A DNA stretch of 64,000 bases from contig NZ_JACHMS010000001.1 of the NCBI RefSeq assembly GCF_014205055.1, forward strand, positions 2,728,001-2,792,000, read 5' to 3'. The stretch is from Streptomyces luteogriseus (GTDB lineage: Bacteria > Actinomycetota > Actinomycetes > Streptomycetales > Streptomycetaceae). This document shows positions 9,689 to 17,807 of this stretch, piece by piece. The position numbers and the translations under genes were made by a program. Each line of letters begins with the position of its first letter. Within the stretch, counting starts at the first letter, position 1. The notes beneath the pieces were generated by a model. It made no database searches. It saw nothing but the letters and a program-made list of their open reading frames with translations, and had not been told where the DNA came from.

Positions 9689-10262
9689 GGTACCCCCCGT
9701 TGTGGGCCTCGGGCCGGACGCCCTCCGCGGTGCCGTCGTCGCCGGTCCCGAACGGGGCGTGGGTCCCGCCCGTCTCACCGGCCGGGCCCTCGGAAGAGGG
9801 CTCCACGGCTCCATCCCCCTTCGGTCCCTTGCCGGCCGCCCGACGCCCCTTCCTCGTCTCCTCCGACTTGCCCGGCACCCAGGCGACGGCGAGAGCGCCG
9901 CCGAGCATGGACAGCAGGAAACCGATGAGGAAGCCTCCGATGTTGGAGACCACCAGCGACACCAGGGCCAGGATGATCGCCGCGACACCGGCGAAGACAC
10001 GCGTCGCCTGCTGGAACCACATGGTCAGACCCAGTGTGATCAGCAGGACCCCGATGATGAGGGAGCCGGCACCCGCGGTGGTCGCCATGGTGAGCGACAT
10101 GGTGCCCAACTTGAGGGTGGCGTAGGGGAAGTAGGCGATCGGCACCCCGCCGAGGATGGTGAACAGGCCTGCCCAGAACGGCCGGGTGCCCCGCCAGTCA
10201 CGGAATCGCAGACGCAACCGGGCGAAAGTCCCGGCGCTCTGGACCGGAGTCTCGGCACTCAT
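9678..10262 (-). CDS. DUF6114 membrane protein
   Basis: 194 residues with about four hydrophobic segments: WAGLFTILGGVPIAYFPYATL, LTMATTAGAGSLIIGVLLITLGL, VFAGVAAIILALVSLVV and FLIGFLLSMLGGALAVAWV. A charged, Gly/Glu-rich cytoplasmic tail follows (about residues 132-194). This is the DUF6114 family, which in Streptomyces regularly sits beside DUF6230 proteins. The ATG at 10262 has GGGAG upstream. It is coupled to the acidic protein gene by overlap. No biochemical function is known to me. Confidence 0.85.
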   Translation of the reverse strand: MSAETPVQSAGTFARLRLRFRDWRGTRPFWAGLFTILGGVPIAYFPYATLKLGTMSLTMATTAGAGSLIIGVLLITLGLTMWFQQATRVFAGVAAIILALVSLVVSNIGGFLIGFLLSMLGGALAVAWVPGKSEETRKGRRAAGKGPKGDGAVEPSSEGPAGETGGTHAPFGTGDDGTAEGVRPEAHNGGYRVG

Positions 10263-10371
10263 GGAAAACAGCTCCCTCGGTCCGATGGAGGTACGTACCG
10301 GCTCGGCCGTAGGCGTGTGGAGAAGCCGGAAAGTCTAAGTCTGTGTAGCGGCCCGGCACAGGGCCGGGCCC

Positions 10372-10405
10372 GAGGGGCGGGGAAGCGACGGCCTCCCCGC
10401 CCCTC
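10372..10405 (-). terminator. Hairpin between DUF6230 and DUF6114 genes
   Basis: A 12-bp perfect stem (GAGGGGCGGGGA with TCCCCGCCCCTC) with a 10-base loop. It lies 48 bases after the DUF6230 stop and 110 bases before the DUF6114 start, so it either ends the first transcript or attenuates the downstream genes. Confidence 0.7.
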
Positions 10406-10452
10406 GAAGGGGACGGGTCAGCCGCCCCCGGACACCCGTGGGACGGAGGCTG

Positions 10453-11097
10453 TCAGTAGCACTCCATGCCCTTGTCCATGCCGAGCTTCATCGACAGGCC
10501 GCTGAGCTTGAACGTGCCCGCCGTCGTCGCCCACGCCGTCTGCTTGACGCCGTAGAGGTCGGCCGACTCGGCCTGCTGGGCGAAGCCGCCCGGCAGCGTG
10601 GTCTTCGTGTCCTTGACCGCAGGACCACGGGTCTTGTCCTTGACCGCGACACCGATGTCGATGTTCTTGAACTCCGCATCGGCGTCGAGCTGGGCGACGT
10701 CGATGTAGAGGTTCTCTGCCTTGACCGGCTTCTTGGCGTCGTTCCCCGCCTCAAGACGGAGGTAGACCGTCTTGCCTATGAGGGGGATCGGCGTCGCGAC
10801 CGACTGGCACATCTTGCTGATCGTCGCGTCGTCGAACGACGAGATCGCGACGGGAACCTGCGTCTTCTTCTCACCGTCGGTCGAGGTGTAGACGCTGTCG
10901 ATTCCGCCGTACTGAGCGAAACCCTCACCGTGCAGGTGACTGGCCGACACCTTGAACTGCTGGCCGGAGACGCTGAACGACGCGGCCAGCGCGCCCTGCG
11001 CGAGTCCTACACCCACACATGCCGCAGCGGCGACGCTGGGCACCATCACCACAGCGAACCGCTTCCATCTGGTCCCGCCACGCACCTGGGACTCCAT
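10453..11097 (-). CDS. DUF6230 family exported protein
   Basis: 214 residues, starting at the ATG at 11097 that has a near-perfect AAGGAGG five bases upstream. The N terminus (residues of about 11-38) is a signal or anchor: RWKRFAVVMVPSVAAAACVGVGLAQGALA. The remainder is a beta-rich domain with one conserved Cys in KMCQSV and a terminal MECY. DUF6230 proteins are often labelled cholesterol esterase in databases, but no serine-hydrolase GxSxG triad is seen here, so I do not support that name. First gene of the cluster with DUF6114 and the acidic protein. Confidence 0.85.
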   Translation of the reverse strand: MESQVRGGTRWKRFAVVMVPSVAAAACVGVGLAQGALAASFSVSGQQFKVSASHLHGEGFAQYGGIDSVYTSTDGEKKTQVPVAISSFDDATISKMCQSVATPIPLIGKTVYLRLEAGNDAKKPVKAENLYIDVAQLDADAEFKNIDIGVAVKDKTRGPAVKDTKTTLPGGFAQQAESADLYGVKQTAWATTAGTFKLSGLSMKLGMDKGMECY

Positions 11098-11471
11098 ATT
11101 TCCTCCTTCTCGGACGTACATCGCCTGTCCTGACTCGCCCCGATTGGCGCTCAGCCGGGCAGGGATGGGAGAAGTGCTACGTCCTCGGGAAGGAGAGCGC
11201 CTGCGCTCGGCGGCGCAACTGCGCCCGAATCACCGGCGATCACCCCCGAGCGACAACCACTGGTCGCGCCTGACACGCATCACGCACAACCCTGCTGGAC
11301 AGGCTTCGCCGGAAGGGCGAAGACCCCCCTGTCCAAGAGCCGGCGCCACTGCCGCCGGCTCTGCTCGGTGGGGACCCAGGTTGTCCCGCGACCCAACCGG
11401 CTGCCGGGGTACGGGAATGGACCGAGCGTGGCCGATCGTGGTGCATTCTCGCCGCCCGCACAAGGGGGTTC

Positions 11472-11487
11472 GTTACTGGCTAGTAAC
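11472..11487. promoter_or_regulatory. Palindrome GTTACT-GGCT-AGTAAC
   Basis: A 16-base element with perfect six-base arms. Its spacing is typical of a TetR- or MarR-type operator. It stands about 375 bases upstream of the DUF6230 start. A related element follows at 11603. Confidence 0.5.
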
Positions 11488-11602
11488 GGCCGGATAACCG
11501 AACAACGACCCATCGGTCTCGGTCGGCCACACAGGGTGCTGTCGGGGGGCGGCACAAAGCTGTTGATCGATGGACAGAATCCGACAGATCAACGCCCATG
11601 AC

Positions 11603-11615
11603 TTACTCGCAGTAA
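11603..11615. promoter_or_regulatory. Second TTACT...AGTAA palindrome
   Basis: TTACT-CGC-AGTAA, sharing the same five-base arms as the site at 11472 but with a three-base centre. Two copies within 145 bases suggest a shared regulator. Confidence 0.4.
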
Positions 11616-11617
11616 CA

Positions 11618-11655
11618 GCGGCCGCGATTACCAAGTTTTGGTAAAGCGCGGCCGC
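11618..11655 (-). terminator. Nested dyad downstream of the thioredoxin-like gene
   Basis: Outer arms GCGGCCGC at 11618-11625 and 11648-11655 enclose an inner dyad TTACCAA-GTT-TTGGTAA at 11628-11644. It could be the terminator of the gene ending at 11718 or a composite operator. Confidence 0.5.
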
Positions 11656-11717
11656 AGTGACCCTCCGTGGGCAAACTTTTCACGCGGGCACCACAAGCCC
11701 GCGCGTTTAACGACTGG

Positions 11718-12695
11718 TCAGAACAGGGCGCGCGCCAGGGCCCTGCGCGCCGCGATCACGCGGGGATCGTCGGGCCCGACGACCTCGAACAGCTCCACCA
11801 GCCGCATCCGCACGGTGTCCCGGTCGTCACCCACCGTGCGCGACACCGTCTCGATGAGCCGGCCGAAGGCGTCCTCGACATGGCCGCCCACCAGATCCAG
11901 GTCGGCGGCGGCGATCTGCGCCTGCACGTCGGCCGGCTTGTCGGCCGCGTCCCGGCGCACCTGCTGCGGGTCGACGCCCTGTACCCGCTGAAGCAACTCG
12001 GCCTGCGCGAGACCCAGTTTGGCCTCCTCGTTGCCCGGGTCCTCGTTCAGCACGTTCTTGTACGCCTGGACGGCACCGGACAGATCACCCGAGTCGAGCG
12101 CCTGCACGGCGGCCTCGAGGAGCCCGTCGTGCGGGCCGGCCGGCCGCTCGGGAGCCGCCGCCTGGGCGCCGCCCGGCTCGGCCTCGGGGTCGACGGTGAG
12201 ACCGGTCAGACCGAAGCGCTGCTCTCCGACCTGCACCAGCTGGTCGAGGGTCTGGCGGATCTGCGCCTCGCCCGCCGCCCCCTGGAAGAGGGGCAGCGCC
12301 TGCCCCGCGACGACCGCGAAGACCGCGGGGATTCCCTGGATGCCGAACTGCTGCATCAGCATCTGGTTGGCGTCGACGTCGACCTTGGCGAGCAGGAAGC
12401 GGCCGTTGTACTCGACGGCCAGCCGCTCCAGGACCGGGCTGAGCTGCTTGCAGGGCTCACACCACTCGGCCCAGAAGTCGATGACGACGGGCACTTCGGC
12501 GGAACGCTGCAGGACGTCCTGCTCGAACCCCGCCTCGTCGACGTCGATGACGAGATCGGCCGGGGAGATCGCCCCCGTCCCGCCCTCGCGGGCTGCTTGC
12601 GCGCGCGCCTGCTCCGCCTTCGCCTTGGCCTCCTGGGCCGCCTTCACCGCGGCGAGGTCGACGACTCCGCTCATGGACATGTTCCGTGGCTGCAT
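11718..12695 (-). CDS. CnoX/YbbN-type thioredoxin-TPR co-chaperone
   Basis: 325 residues from the ATG at 12695, which has GGAGG eight bases upstream. An Ala/Lys/Glu-rich N-terminal helix (residues 10-37) precedes a thioredoxin fold at about 45-150 with the motif WCEPC (Cys79, Cys82) and the cis-proline segment GIQGIPAVF. The C-terminal 170 residues are TPR-like helices (DSGDLSGAVQAYKNVLNEDPGNEEAKLGLA). The family protects proteins from oxidation and hands them to chaperones. It has a Glu in place of the Gly of thioredoxin WCGPC, so it is not a plain thioredoxin. Cytoplasmic; divergent from a TetR gene. Confidence 0.9.
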   Translation of the reverse strand: MQPRNMSMSGVVDLAAVKAAQEAKAKAEQARAQAAREGGTGAISPADLVIDVDEAGFEQDVLQRSAEVPVVIDFWAEWCEPCKQLSPVLERLAVEYNGRFLLAKVDVDANQMLMQQFGIQGIPAVFAVVAGQALPLFQGAAGEAQIRQTLDQLVQVGEQRFGLTGLTVDPEAEPGGAQAAAPERPAGPHDGLLEAAVQALDSGDLSGAVQAYKNVLNEDPGNEEAKLGLAQAELLQRVQGVDPQQVRRDAADKPADVQAQIAAADLDLVGGHVEDAFGRLIETVSRTVGDDRDTVRMRLVELFEVVGPDDPRVIAARRALARALF

Positions 12696-12828
12696 GCGCC
12701 TATCCTCCCCCGTCCTGCGCGCGCGTGTGAAAAACGGTGTGGAAGCCGGGCCGGTCCGTCCCCTTCGGCGCCGGGTCCCCACCCCACGCCGGGTGTGCCA
12801 AGGCCCGTGTACGTCCCTCACGGGCTTT

Positions 12829-12845
12829 CGCTACGAGTCGTAGCG
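12829..12845. promoter_or_regulatory. TetR-type operator between cnoX-like gene and tetR
   Basis: A palindrome with perfect eight-base arms and a single central base: CGCTACGA-G-TCGTAGCG. It lies about 85 bases upstream of the TetR start. TACGA/TCGTA arms are common in operators of TetR-family proteins, so self-regulation is likely. Confidence 0.6.
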
Positions 12846-12931
12846 TAATGCCACACCGTACCGCCGGGACACCACCCCCCGGTGATCTCCCTCACGGCGT
12901 CCCGCGGGAATGGCCGGTTTATGGTCGGAAG

Positions 12932-13543
12932 ATGCAGAGCCGCAGCCCAGCCAGCCGCACCGGGCGCCCGCGCAGCGCCACGGCGGACGCCGCGATCCTG
13001 GCCGCGACGCGCGAGGCGCTCGTGGAACTGGGCTGGTCCAAACTCACCCTGGGAGACGTCGCGACGCGCGCCGGGGTTGCGAAAACCACGCTCTACCGCC
13101 GCTGGGCGGGCAAGAACGAACTGGTCGTCGACGCGGTGGCGGAACTCTTCGACGAGCTGGAACTCCCCGACCGCGGCTCACTGGCCGCCGACATCGAGGG
13201 TGTGGTCCTGCAGTTCGCCGCGATCCTGGCTCTGCCGGAGGCGAGGAGCGGCCTGATGGCGGTGGTGGCGGAGGCCACCCGCGACGAGGCGCTGCGCGAA
13301 CGCATCCGGGCCTCGGTCGTCGACCGCCAGAAGCGCCTGGTCCTGGAGGGTCGCGCGCGGGCCCAGGACCGGGGCGAACTCCCCCCGGAGCCGGATTCCG
13401 CCTCGGCCGACCGCACGGTGGACCTGATCTTCGACATGGTGGCGGGTGCGGTGGTGCACCGGACCCTGGTGAGCGCGGAACCGGCGGACGAGGAATGGGT
13501 CCGCAGCTTCACCAGGGTGCTGCTGCACGGGCTGGGCGGCTAG
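12932..13543 (+). CDS. TetR-family transcriptional regulator
   Basis: 203 residues. The N-terminal helix-turn-helix is clear at about residues 16-62 (ILAATREALVELGWSKLTLGDVATRAGVAKTTLYRRWAGKNELV). The ligand-binding half is all-helical and typical of the TetR_C group. The ATG at 12932 was preferred because it follows GGAAG and leaves a short Arg/Ser-rich tail before the first helix. Divergent from the CnoX-like gene across the palindrome at 12829, and convergent with icmA. Ligand unknown. Confidence 0.92.
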   Translation: MQSRSPASRTGRPRSATADAAILAATREALVELGWSKLTLGDVATRAGVAKTTLYRRWAGKNELVVDAVAELFDELELPDRGSLAADIEGVVLQFAAILALPEARSGLMAVVAEATRDEALRERIRASVVDRQKRLVLEGRARAQDRGELPPEPDSASADRTVDLIFDMVAGAVVHRTLVSAEPADEEWVRSFTRVLLHGLGG

Positions 13544-13546
13544 GGT

Positions 13547-13564
13547 CTGCCGTTCGCACGGCAG
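13547..13564. terminator. Hairpin between convergent tetR and icmA
   Basis: A seven-bp stem CTGCCGT/ACGGCAG with a TCGC loop, placed four bases after tetR and eight bases beyond the icmA stop. It can serve both genes. Confidence 0.65.
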
Positions 13565-13572
13565 GCCGCGGG

Positions 13573-15273
13573 TCAGAACCCGGCCGGCTCCGTGTACACC
13601 CCCCACTCGTCCCGCAGCACGCCGCAGATCTCACCGAGCGTGGCCTCCGCCCGTACCGCGTCCAGCATCGGCTCGATCATGTTGGCGCCGCTGCGGGCGG
13701 CGGCCAGCATGGCGTCGAGCGCGGTGCGCACCGCGGCGTCGTCGCGGGCCGCCTTGCGCCCGCCGAGGACCCGGACCTGCTCGCGCTCCACCTCGTGGCT
13801 GACCCGCAGGATCTCCAGGTCCCCGGTCACCGACCCGTCGTGACAGTTCACGCCGACGACCCTCTTGTCGCCCTTCTCCAGGGCCTGCTGGTACCGGAAC
13901 GCCGATTCGGCGATCTCCCCGGTGAACCAGCCGTCCTCGATCCCGCGCAGGATGCCGGAGGTGATCGGGCCGATGGGGTGCCGCCCGTCGGGGTGCGCCC
14001 GCAGCCCGCGCTCCTTGATCTGCTCGAAGATCTTCTCCGCGTCCGCCTCGATGCGGTCGGTCAGCTGCTCGACGTACCAGGAACCGCCCAGCGGGTCGGC
14101 CACGTTGGCGACGCCGGTCTCCTCCATCAGCACCTGCTGCGTGCGCAGCGCGATCTCCGCCGCCTGCTCGCTCGGCAGGGCGAGGGTCTCGTCGAGCGCG
14201 TTGGTGTGCAGCGAGTTGGTCCCGCCGAGCACGGCCGCCAGCGCCTCCACAGCCGTCCGTACGACGTTGTTGTACGGCTGCTGCGCGGTGAGGGAGACCC
14301 CCGCGGTCTGGGTGTGGAAGCGGAGCCACTGGGCCTTCTCGGACTGCGCGCCGTAGACGTCACGCATCCAGCGGGCCCAGATCCGCCGGGCCGCGCGGAA
14401 CTTGGCGATCTCCTCGAAGAAGTCGACGTGCGCGTCGAAGAAGAAGGACAGGCCGGGGGCGAAGACGTCCACGTCCAGCCCGCGCGACAGGCCCAGTTCG
14501 ACGTATCCGAAGCCGTCCGCCAGCGTGTACGCCAGCTCCTGCGCGGCCGTCGAGCCGGCCTCGCGGATGTGGTAGCCGGAGACGGACAGCGGCTTGTACG
14601 CGGGGATGCCGGCCGCGCAGTGCTCCATGAGGTCGCCGATGAGCCGCAGGTGCGGCTCGGGCTGGAAGAGCCACTCCTTCTGAGCGATGTACTCCTTGAA
14701 GATGTCCGTCTGGAGCGTGCCGTTGAGGACGGACGGGTCGACGCCCTGCCGTTCGGCGGCGACCAGGTACATGCAGAAGACGGGGACGGCCGGGCCGCTG
14801 ATGGTCATCGACGTCGTGACGTCACCGAGCGGGATGTCCTTGAACAGGACCTCCATGTCGGCCGCCGAGTCGATGGCGACCCCGCAGTGCCCGACCTCGC
14901 CCAGTGAGCGCGGGTCGTCGGAGTCGCGGCCCATGAGGGTCGGCATGTCGAAGGCGACGGAGAGCCCGCCTCCGCCGTTGCGGAGGATCATCTTGTAGCG
15001 CTCGTTGGTCTGCTCGGCGTTGCCGAACCCGGCGAACTGCCGGATGGTCCACGTGCGCCCTCGGTACCCGGTCGCGTACAGACCGCGGGTGAAGGGGTAC
15101 TCCCCCGGCCAGCCGATCCGGTCGAATCCCTCGTAGGTGTCACCGGGCCGCGGCCCGTACACCGGCTCCACGGGGTCGCCGGAGAGCGTGGTGAAGTCGG
15201 CCTCGCGCTTGCGTGCGGCGTCGTACCGGGCCTGCCAGCGGCGGCGGCCCTCCTCGATGGCGTCAGCGTCCAT
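13573..15273 (-). CDS. icmA: Isobutyryl-CoA mutase, large (substrate-binding) subunit IcmA
   Basis: 566 residues, exactly the known IcmA length, lacking the C-terminal B12 domain of methylmalonyl-CoA mutase. IcmA pairs with a small IcmB subunit and adenosylcobalamin to interconvert isobutyryl-CoA and n-butyryl-CoA. The substrate signature is decisive: Phe80 in TIRQFAGFG and Gln198 in EYIAQKEW, where methylmalonyl-CoA mutases have Tyr and Arg. The start at 15273 ([12 protein letters not shown]) lies just inside a palindromic site, and the upstream extension to 15357 crosses that site. No icmB gene is in the window. MeaB and the cobalamin adenosyltransferase nearby fit the same B12-dependent chemistry. 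It links valine breakdown with butyryl-CoA supply for polyketides. Confidence 0.95.
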   Translation of the reverse strand: MDADAIEEGRRRWQARYDAARKREADFTTLSGDPVEPVYGPRPGDTYEGFDRIGWPGEYPFTRGLYATGYRGRTWTIRQFAGFGNAEQTNERYKMILRNGGGGLSVAFDMPTLMGRDSDDPRSLGEVGHCGVAIDSAADMEVLFKDIPLGDVTTSMTISGPAVPVFCMYLVAAERQGVDPSVLNGTLQTDIFKEYIAQKEWLFQPEPHLRLIGDLMEHCAAGIPAYKPLSVSGYHIREAGSTAAQELAYTLADGFGYVELGLSRGLDVDVFAPGLSFFFDAHVDFFEEIAKFRAARRIWARWMRDVYGAQSEKAQWLRFHTQTAGVSLTAQQPYNNVVRTAVEALAAVLGGTNSLHTNALDETLALPSEQAAEIALRTQQVLMEETGVANVADPLGGSWYVEQLTDRIEADAEKIFEQIKERGLRAHPDGRHPIGPITSGILRGIEDGWFTGEIAESAFRYQQALEKGDKRVVGVNCHDGSVTGDLEILRVSHEVEREQVRVLGGRKAARDDAAVRTALDAMLAAARSGANMIEPMLDAVRAEATLGEICGVLRDEWGVYTEPAGF

Positions 15274-15282
15274 ACCCCTGAA

Positions 15283-15304
15283 TTTACTTGGACGTCCTAG
15301 TAAA
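15283..15304. promoter_or_regulatory. Near-perfect 22-base palindrome upstream of icmA
   Basis: Arms TTTACT (15283-15288) and AGTAAA (15299-15304) flank a perfect GGACGTCC core (15290-15297). Only one base pair breaks the symmetry. It ends 10 bases before the icmA ATG, so a bound protein would block transcription start or early elongation. Confidence 0.65.
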
Positions 15305-15346
15305 TGTCGATGGCTGACGGGAGTGACCTGGCGAACGGGTGAGAAC

Positions 15347-15374
15347 GGCCGCCGCACGCGCGCGGGCGGCGGCC
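15347..15374 (-). terminator. Hairpin after the first DUF3817 gene
   Basis: A nine-bp stem (GGCCGCCGC with GCGGCGGCC) and a 10-base loop, starting nine bases past the stop at 15383 and before the icmA control region. Confidence 0.6.
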
Positions 15375-15382
15375 CGGCGACT

Positions 15383-15721
15383 CTAAGCCTTGACCGGCGC
15401 GGGCGCGTCCTCGGCGAGCCTGCCCTCCAGCTCGCGGCTGATCCTGCGCTCGACGAAGAACGCGGCCGTGGGGATCGTGCCGGCCAGCAGCACCCACAGC
15501 TGCTTCTTGACCGGCCACTTCGCCTTGGAGCCGAGGTCGAAGGCGAAGATCAGGTACACGACGTACAACCAGCCGTGCGCGATGCTGACCACCTGGGTGA
15601 AATCAGCGGCGCCGCCCAGATCCAGGACGTACTTGCCGACCATGCCGAGGGTCAGCGCGACGAGCAGCACACCGGTGACGTAGGCCATGACCCGATAGCG
15701 GGTCAGCACGCTCTTCTTCAT
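15383..15721 (-). CDS. DUF3817 small membrane protein
   Basis: 112 residues with three or so hydrophobic helices: VMAYVTGVLLVALTLGMV, VVSIAHGWLYVVYLIFAF and LWVLLAGTIPTAAFFVERRI. The AHGWLYVVYLIFAFDL and W-KKQLW segments are typical of DUF3817, an actinobacterial membrane family of unknown role. It has a paralogue at 16662-17006. Downstream of a MarR gene on the same strand. Confidence 0.85.
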   Translation of the reverse strand: MKKSVLTRYRVMAYVTGVLLVALTLGMVGKYVLDLGGAADFTQVVSIAHGWLYVVYLIFAFDLGSKAKWPVKKQLWVLLAGTIPTAAFFVERRISRELEGRLAEDAPAPVKA

Positions 15722-15764
15722 GCCGTCGAGCGTAACGACCCGTTCCGGGAGATCTTGCCCCGGG

Positions 15765-16274
15765 TCACTCCTCCTGGAAGTCGCCCGCCGAGACGCGCAG
15801 CGGCCGCAGCATCGCGAAGATCTCCGCGCACTCCTCGGCGTCGTACGTCCCGAGCCCGAAGTCCATCGCCATCAGGTCGCGGGTGGCCGACTCGACGACC
15901 TCGCGGCCCTTGTCGGTGATGCTGGCGAGGGTGCCGCGGCCGTCGTTCGGGTTGGGACGCTTGGCGACCAGACCCGACTTCACCAGCCGGTCCACGGTGT
16001 TCGTCACGGACGTGGGGTGCACCATGAGCCGCTCGCCGATCTTGGACATCGGCAGCTCGCCGGACTTGGAGAAGGTGAGCAGCACCAGCGCCTCGTAGCG
16101 CGCGAACGTCAGCCCGTACGGCCTGACCACCGCGTCGACCTCGGCGAGGAGGATCTGCTGGGCGCGCATGATCGAGGTGATCGCGGCCATGGACGGCACG
16201 TTTCCCCAGCGCTGCTTCCAGCGTTCGTCGGCGCGCGCGATCGGATCGAAGGAGAGACTGAGCGGCTTCGGCAC
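15765..16274 (-). CDS. MarR-family transcriptional regulator
   Basis: 169 residues with a winged helix-turn-helix at about residues 50-130: LTFARYEALVLLTFSKSGELPMSKIGERLMVHPTSVTN-type recognition helix followed by the wing KRPNPNDGRGTLASITDKG. Flanking helices supply dimerisation. It lies 43 bases upstream of the first DUF3817 gene, which it may co-transcribe with, and about 100 bases downstream of the thiamine-binding gene. Ligand and operator unknown. Confidence 0.92.
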   Translation of the reverse strand: MPKPLSLSFDPIARADERWKQRWGNVPSMAAITSIMRAQQILLAEVDAVVRPYGLTFARYEALVLLTFSKSGELPMSKIGERLMVHPTSVTNTVDRLVKSGLVAKRPNPNDGRGTLASITDKGREVVESATRDLMAMDFGLGTYDAEECAEIFAMLRPLRVSAGDFQEE

Positions 16275-16371
16275 GAACCCGACCTTACCGGCCGGTCACA
16301 TGGCGGTCAGCCCTGTCTCGCCCTTCGGGCGGGCCGTCACGGGAGCCGGCGCATCACCGCGTTCGCGGCAC

Positions 16372-16665
16372 CTACGGGGCGAGGTGCCGCTCCACCGTCT
16401 CCACCTTGGAGGTGAGGCCGTCCGTCACGCCGGGACGGATGTCCGCCTTGAGGACGAGGGAGACCCGGGGCGCCCGTCGCTCGACCGCGGCGACCGCGCG
16501 CCGGACGACGTCCATGACCTCGTCCCACTCTCCCTCCACGGACGTGAACATCGCGTCGGTACGGTTCGGCAGCCCCGACTCGCGCACCACCCGCACGGCG
16601 TCGGCGACGTACTCCCCCACGTCCTCACCGACGCCGAGCGGCGTCACGGAAAAGGCGACGATCAC
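16372..16665 (-). CDS. Thiamine-binding-type small protein (MTH1187/YkoF-like, DUF77)
   Basis: 97 residues from the GTG at 16665, which overlaps the upstream DUF3817 stop by four bases (GTGA). The sequence [27 protein letters not shown], then [24 protein letters not shown] and the closing [13 protein letters not shown] match the ferredoxin-like MTH1187 family, members of which bind thiamine or hydroxymethylpyrimidine-type ligands. Cytoplasmic. Coupling to a DUF3817 membrane protein raises the possibility of a transport or sensing pair, but this is inference. Confidence 0.85.
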   Translation of the reverse strand: MIVAFSVTPLGVGEDVGEYVADAVRVVRESGLPNRTDAMFTSVEGEWDEVMDVVRRAVAAVERRAPRVSLVLKADIRPGVTDGLTSKVETVERHLAP

Positions 16666-17006
16666 GCGCCCACCACGCCTTCCTTGCGCGCGCGGGTCGC
16701 GATGACGGCGTCCTCGGCCTCGCGCCGCAGCTTGCGCTCCGCGTAGAAGCCGCCGGCCGGGAGCACCGAGAGCACGAAGTACAGCGCGGCGGTCTTCAGC
16801 GACCACTTGGCCCGGTTCCAGGCGTCGGCCCAGAAGATGACGTAGAGGACGAAGAGCGCACCGTGCACCGCCCCCATCACCGGCACGGCGTTGAAGTCCG
16901 TGGTCCGCTTCAGCACCGAGCAGACCAGCAGGAGGAGGAAGGAGATCGCCTCGGGGGCCGAGACCAGGCGGAGGCGGCGGAGGGCGGTGGCGGTCTTGAG
17001 GTCCAC
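16662..17006 (-). CDS. DUF3817 small membrane protein (second copy)
   Basis: 114 residues. Hydrophobic stretches are [32 protein letters not shown] and [19 protein letters not shown]. The [14 protein letters not shown] motif corresponds to AHGWLYVVYLIFAF of the first copy, and both end in F.ER+ followed by a charged tail. It is coupled by a four-base overlap to the thiamine-binding-type gene. Divergent from the AIM24 genes. Confidence 0.85.
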   Translation of the reverse strand: MDLKTATALRRLRLVSAPEAISFLLLLVCSVLKRTTDFNAVPVMGAVHGALFVLYVIFWADAWNRAKWSLKTAALYFVLSVLPAGGFYAERKLRREAEDAVIATRARKEGVVGA

Positions 17007-17168
17007 GGGTCACCTTCGGTGGGAGAGAAACGGTTTGTGAACGCACGCACAAGCGTCCGCCCATTGTGGCAAACCGTCGGCACCCCCGGCCCCTAGGGGT
17101 GCGCTCAGGGACGTTCTCCACCCACGGGCCCTGTCCGCGGGGCCCGGCCTGCGGATACCTTCCCGTAC

Positions 17169-17807
17169 GTGGCGATGTTCCGACTTCAGAGCAGCAAGGT
17201 GCTCGCCGTCGACATGACCGGGGATGCCGTGAAGGCGAAGAACGGCTCGATGGTCGCGTACGACGGGGAGATGGCCTTCAAGAAGCTCAGCGGTGGCGGC
17301 GAGGGCATCCGGGGCATGGTGACCCGGCGGCTGACCGGTGAGCAGATGACGTTGATGGAGGTGAAGGGGCGCGGGACGTGCTGGTTCGCGGACCGCGCCT
17401 CCGAGATCAACCTGGTCAGCGTCCAGGGCGACCGGCTCTACGTCGAGTCGAGCAACCTGCTCGCGACCGACGGCGGGCTGCGCACGGGTACGGAGTTCAC
17501 GGGGCTGCGCGGCGCCTCGCAGGGCAACGGGCTCTTCACGACGACCGTCGAGGGCCACGGCCAGGCGGCGATCATGTCGGACGGCCCGGCGGTGGTGCTG
17601 CGGGTGAGCGCGCAGTACCCACTGACCGTCGACCCGGGCGCGTACGTGGCGCACCAGGGGAATCTGCGGCAGTCCTTCCAGTCCGGTGTGACGTTCCGCA
17701 CGCTGCTCGGGGAGGGCGGCGGCGAGGCCTTCCAGATGCGGTTCGAGGGGGACGGCCTGGTGTACGTGCAGCCGAGCGAGCGGAACACGATCGCGGGAGA
17801 CGTGTGA
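17169..17807 (+). CDS. AIM24 family protein (copy 1)
   Basis: 212 residues from a GTG at 17169; an ATG at 17175 is an alternative start. The whole protein is the AIM24 beta-sandwich domain: [15 protein letters not shown] near the N terminus, [58 protein letters not shown] and a closing [22 protein letters not shown]24 is named for a yeast mitochondrial protein; bacterial members have no defined reaction. First of three genes with overlapping ends, clearly an operon. Cytoplasmic by sequence. Confidence 0.9.
   Translation: MAMFRLQSSKVLAVDMTGDAVKAKNGSMVAYDGEMAFKKLSGGGEGIRGMVTRRLTGEQMTLMEVKGRGTCWFADRASEINLVSVQGDRLYVESSNLLATDGGLRTGTEFTGLRGASQGNGLFTTTVEGHGQAAIMSDGPAVVLRVSAQYPLTVDPGAYVAHQGNLRQSFQSGVTFRTLLGEGGGEAFQMRFEGDGLVYVQPSERNTIAGDV

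Larger units (their letters stand above)
11098..11717. other. 620-base intergenic region with three palindromic elements
   Basis: No credible gene is seen. The region serves the promoter of the DUF6230 gene and the 3' end of the thioredoxin-like gene, both on the minus strand. The stretch 11460-11660 is A/T-richer and holds the palindromes listed separately. Nothing recognisable lies in 11130-11450. Confidence 0.7.

Noticed and set aside
10453..11097. Cholesterol esterase function for the DUF6230 protein
   Set aside because: No GxSxG or catalytic triad; the label is not supported by sequence.
13573..15273. Methylmalonyl-CoA mutase large subunit
   Set aside because: Phe80/Gln198 and the 566-residue length without B12 domain identify IcmA.
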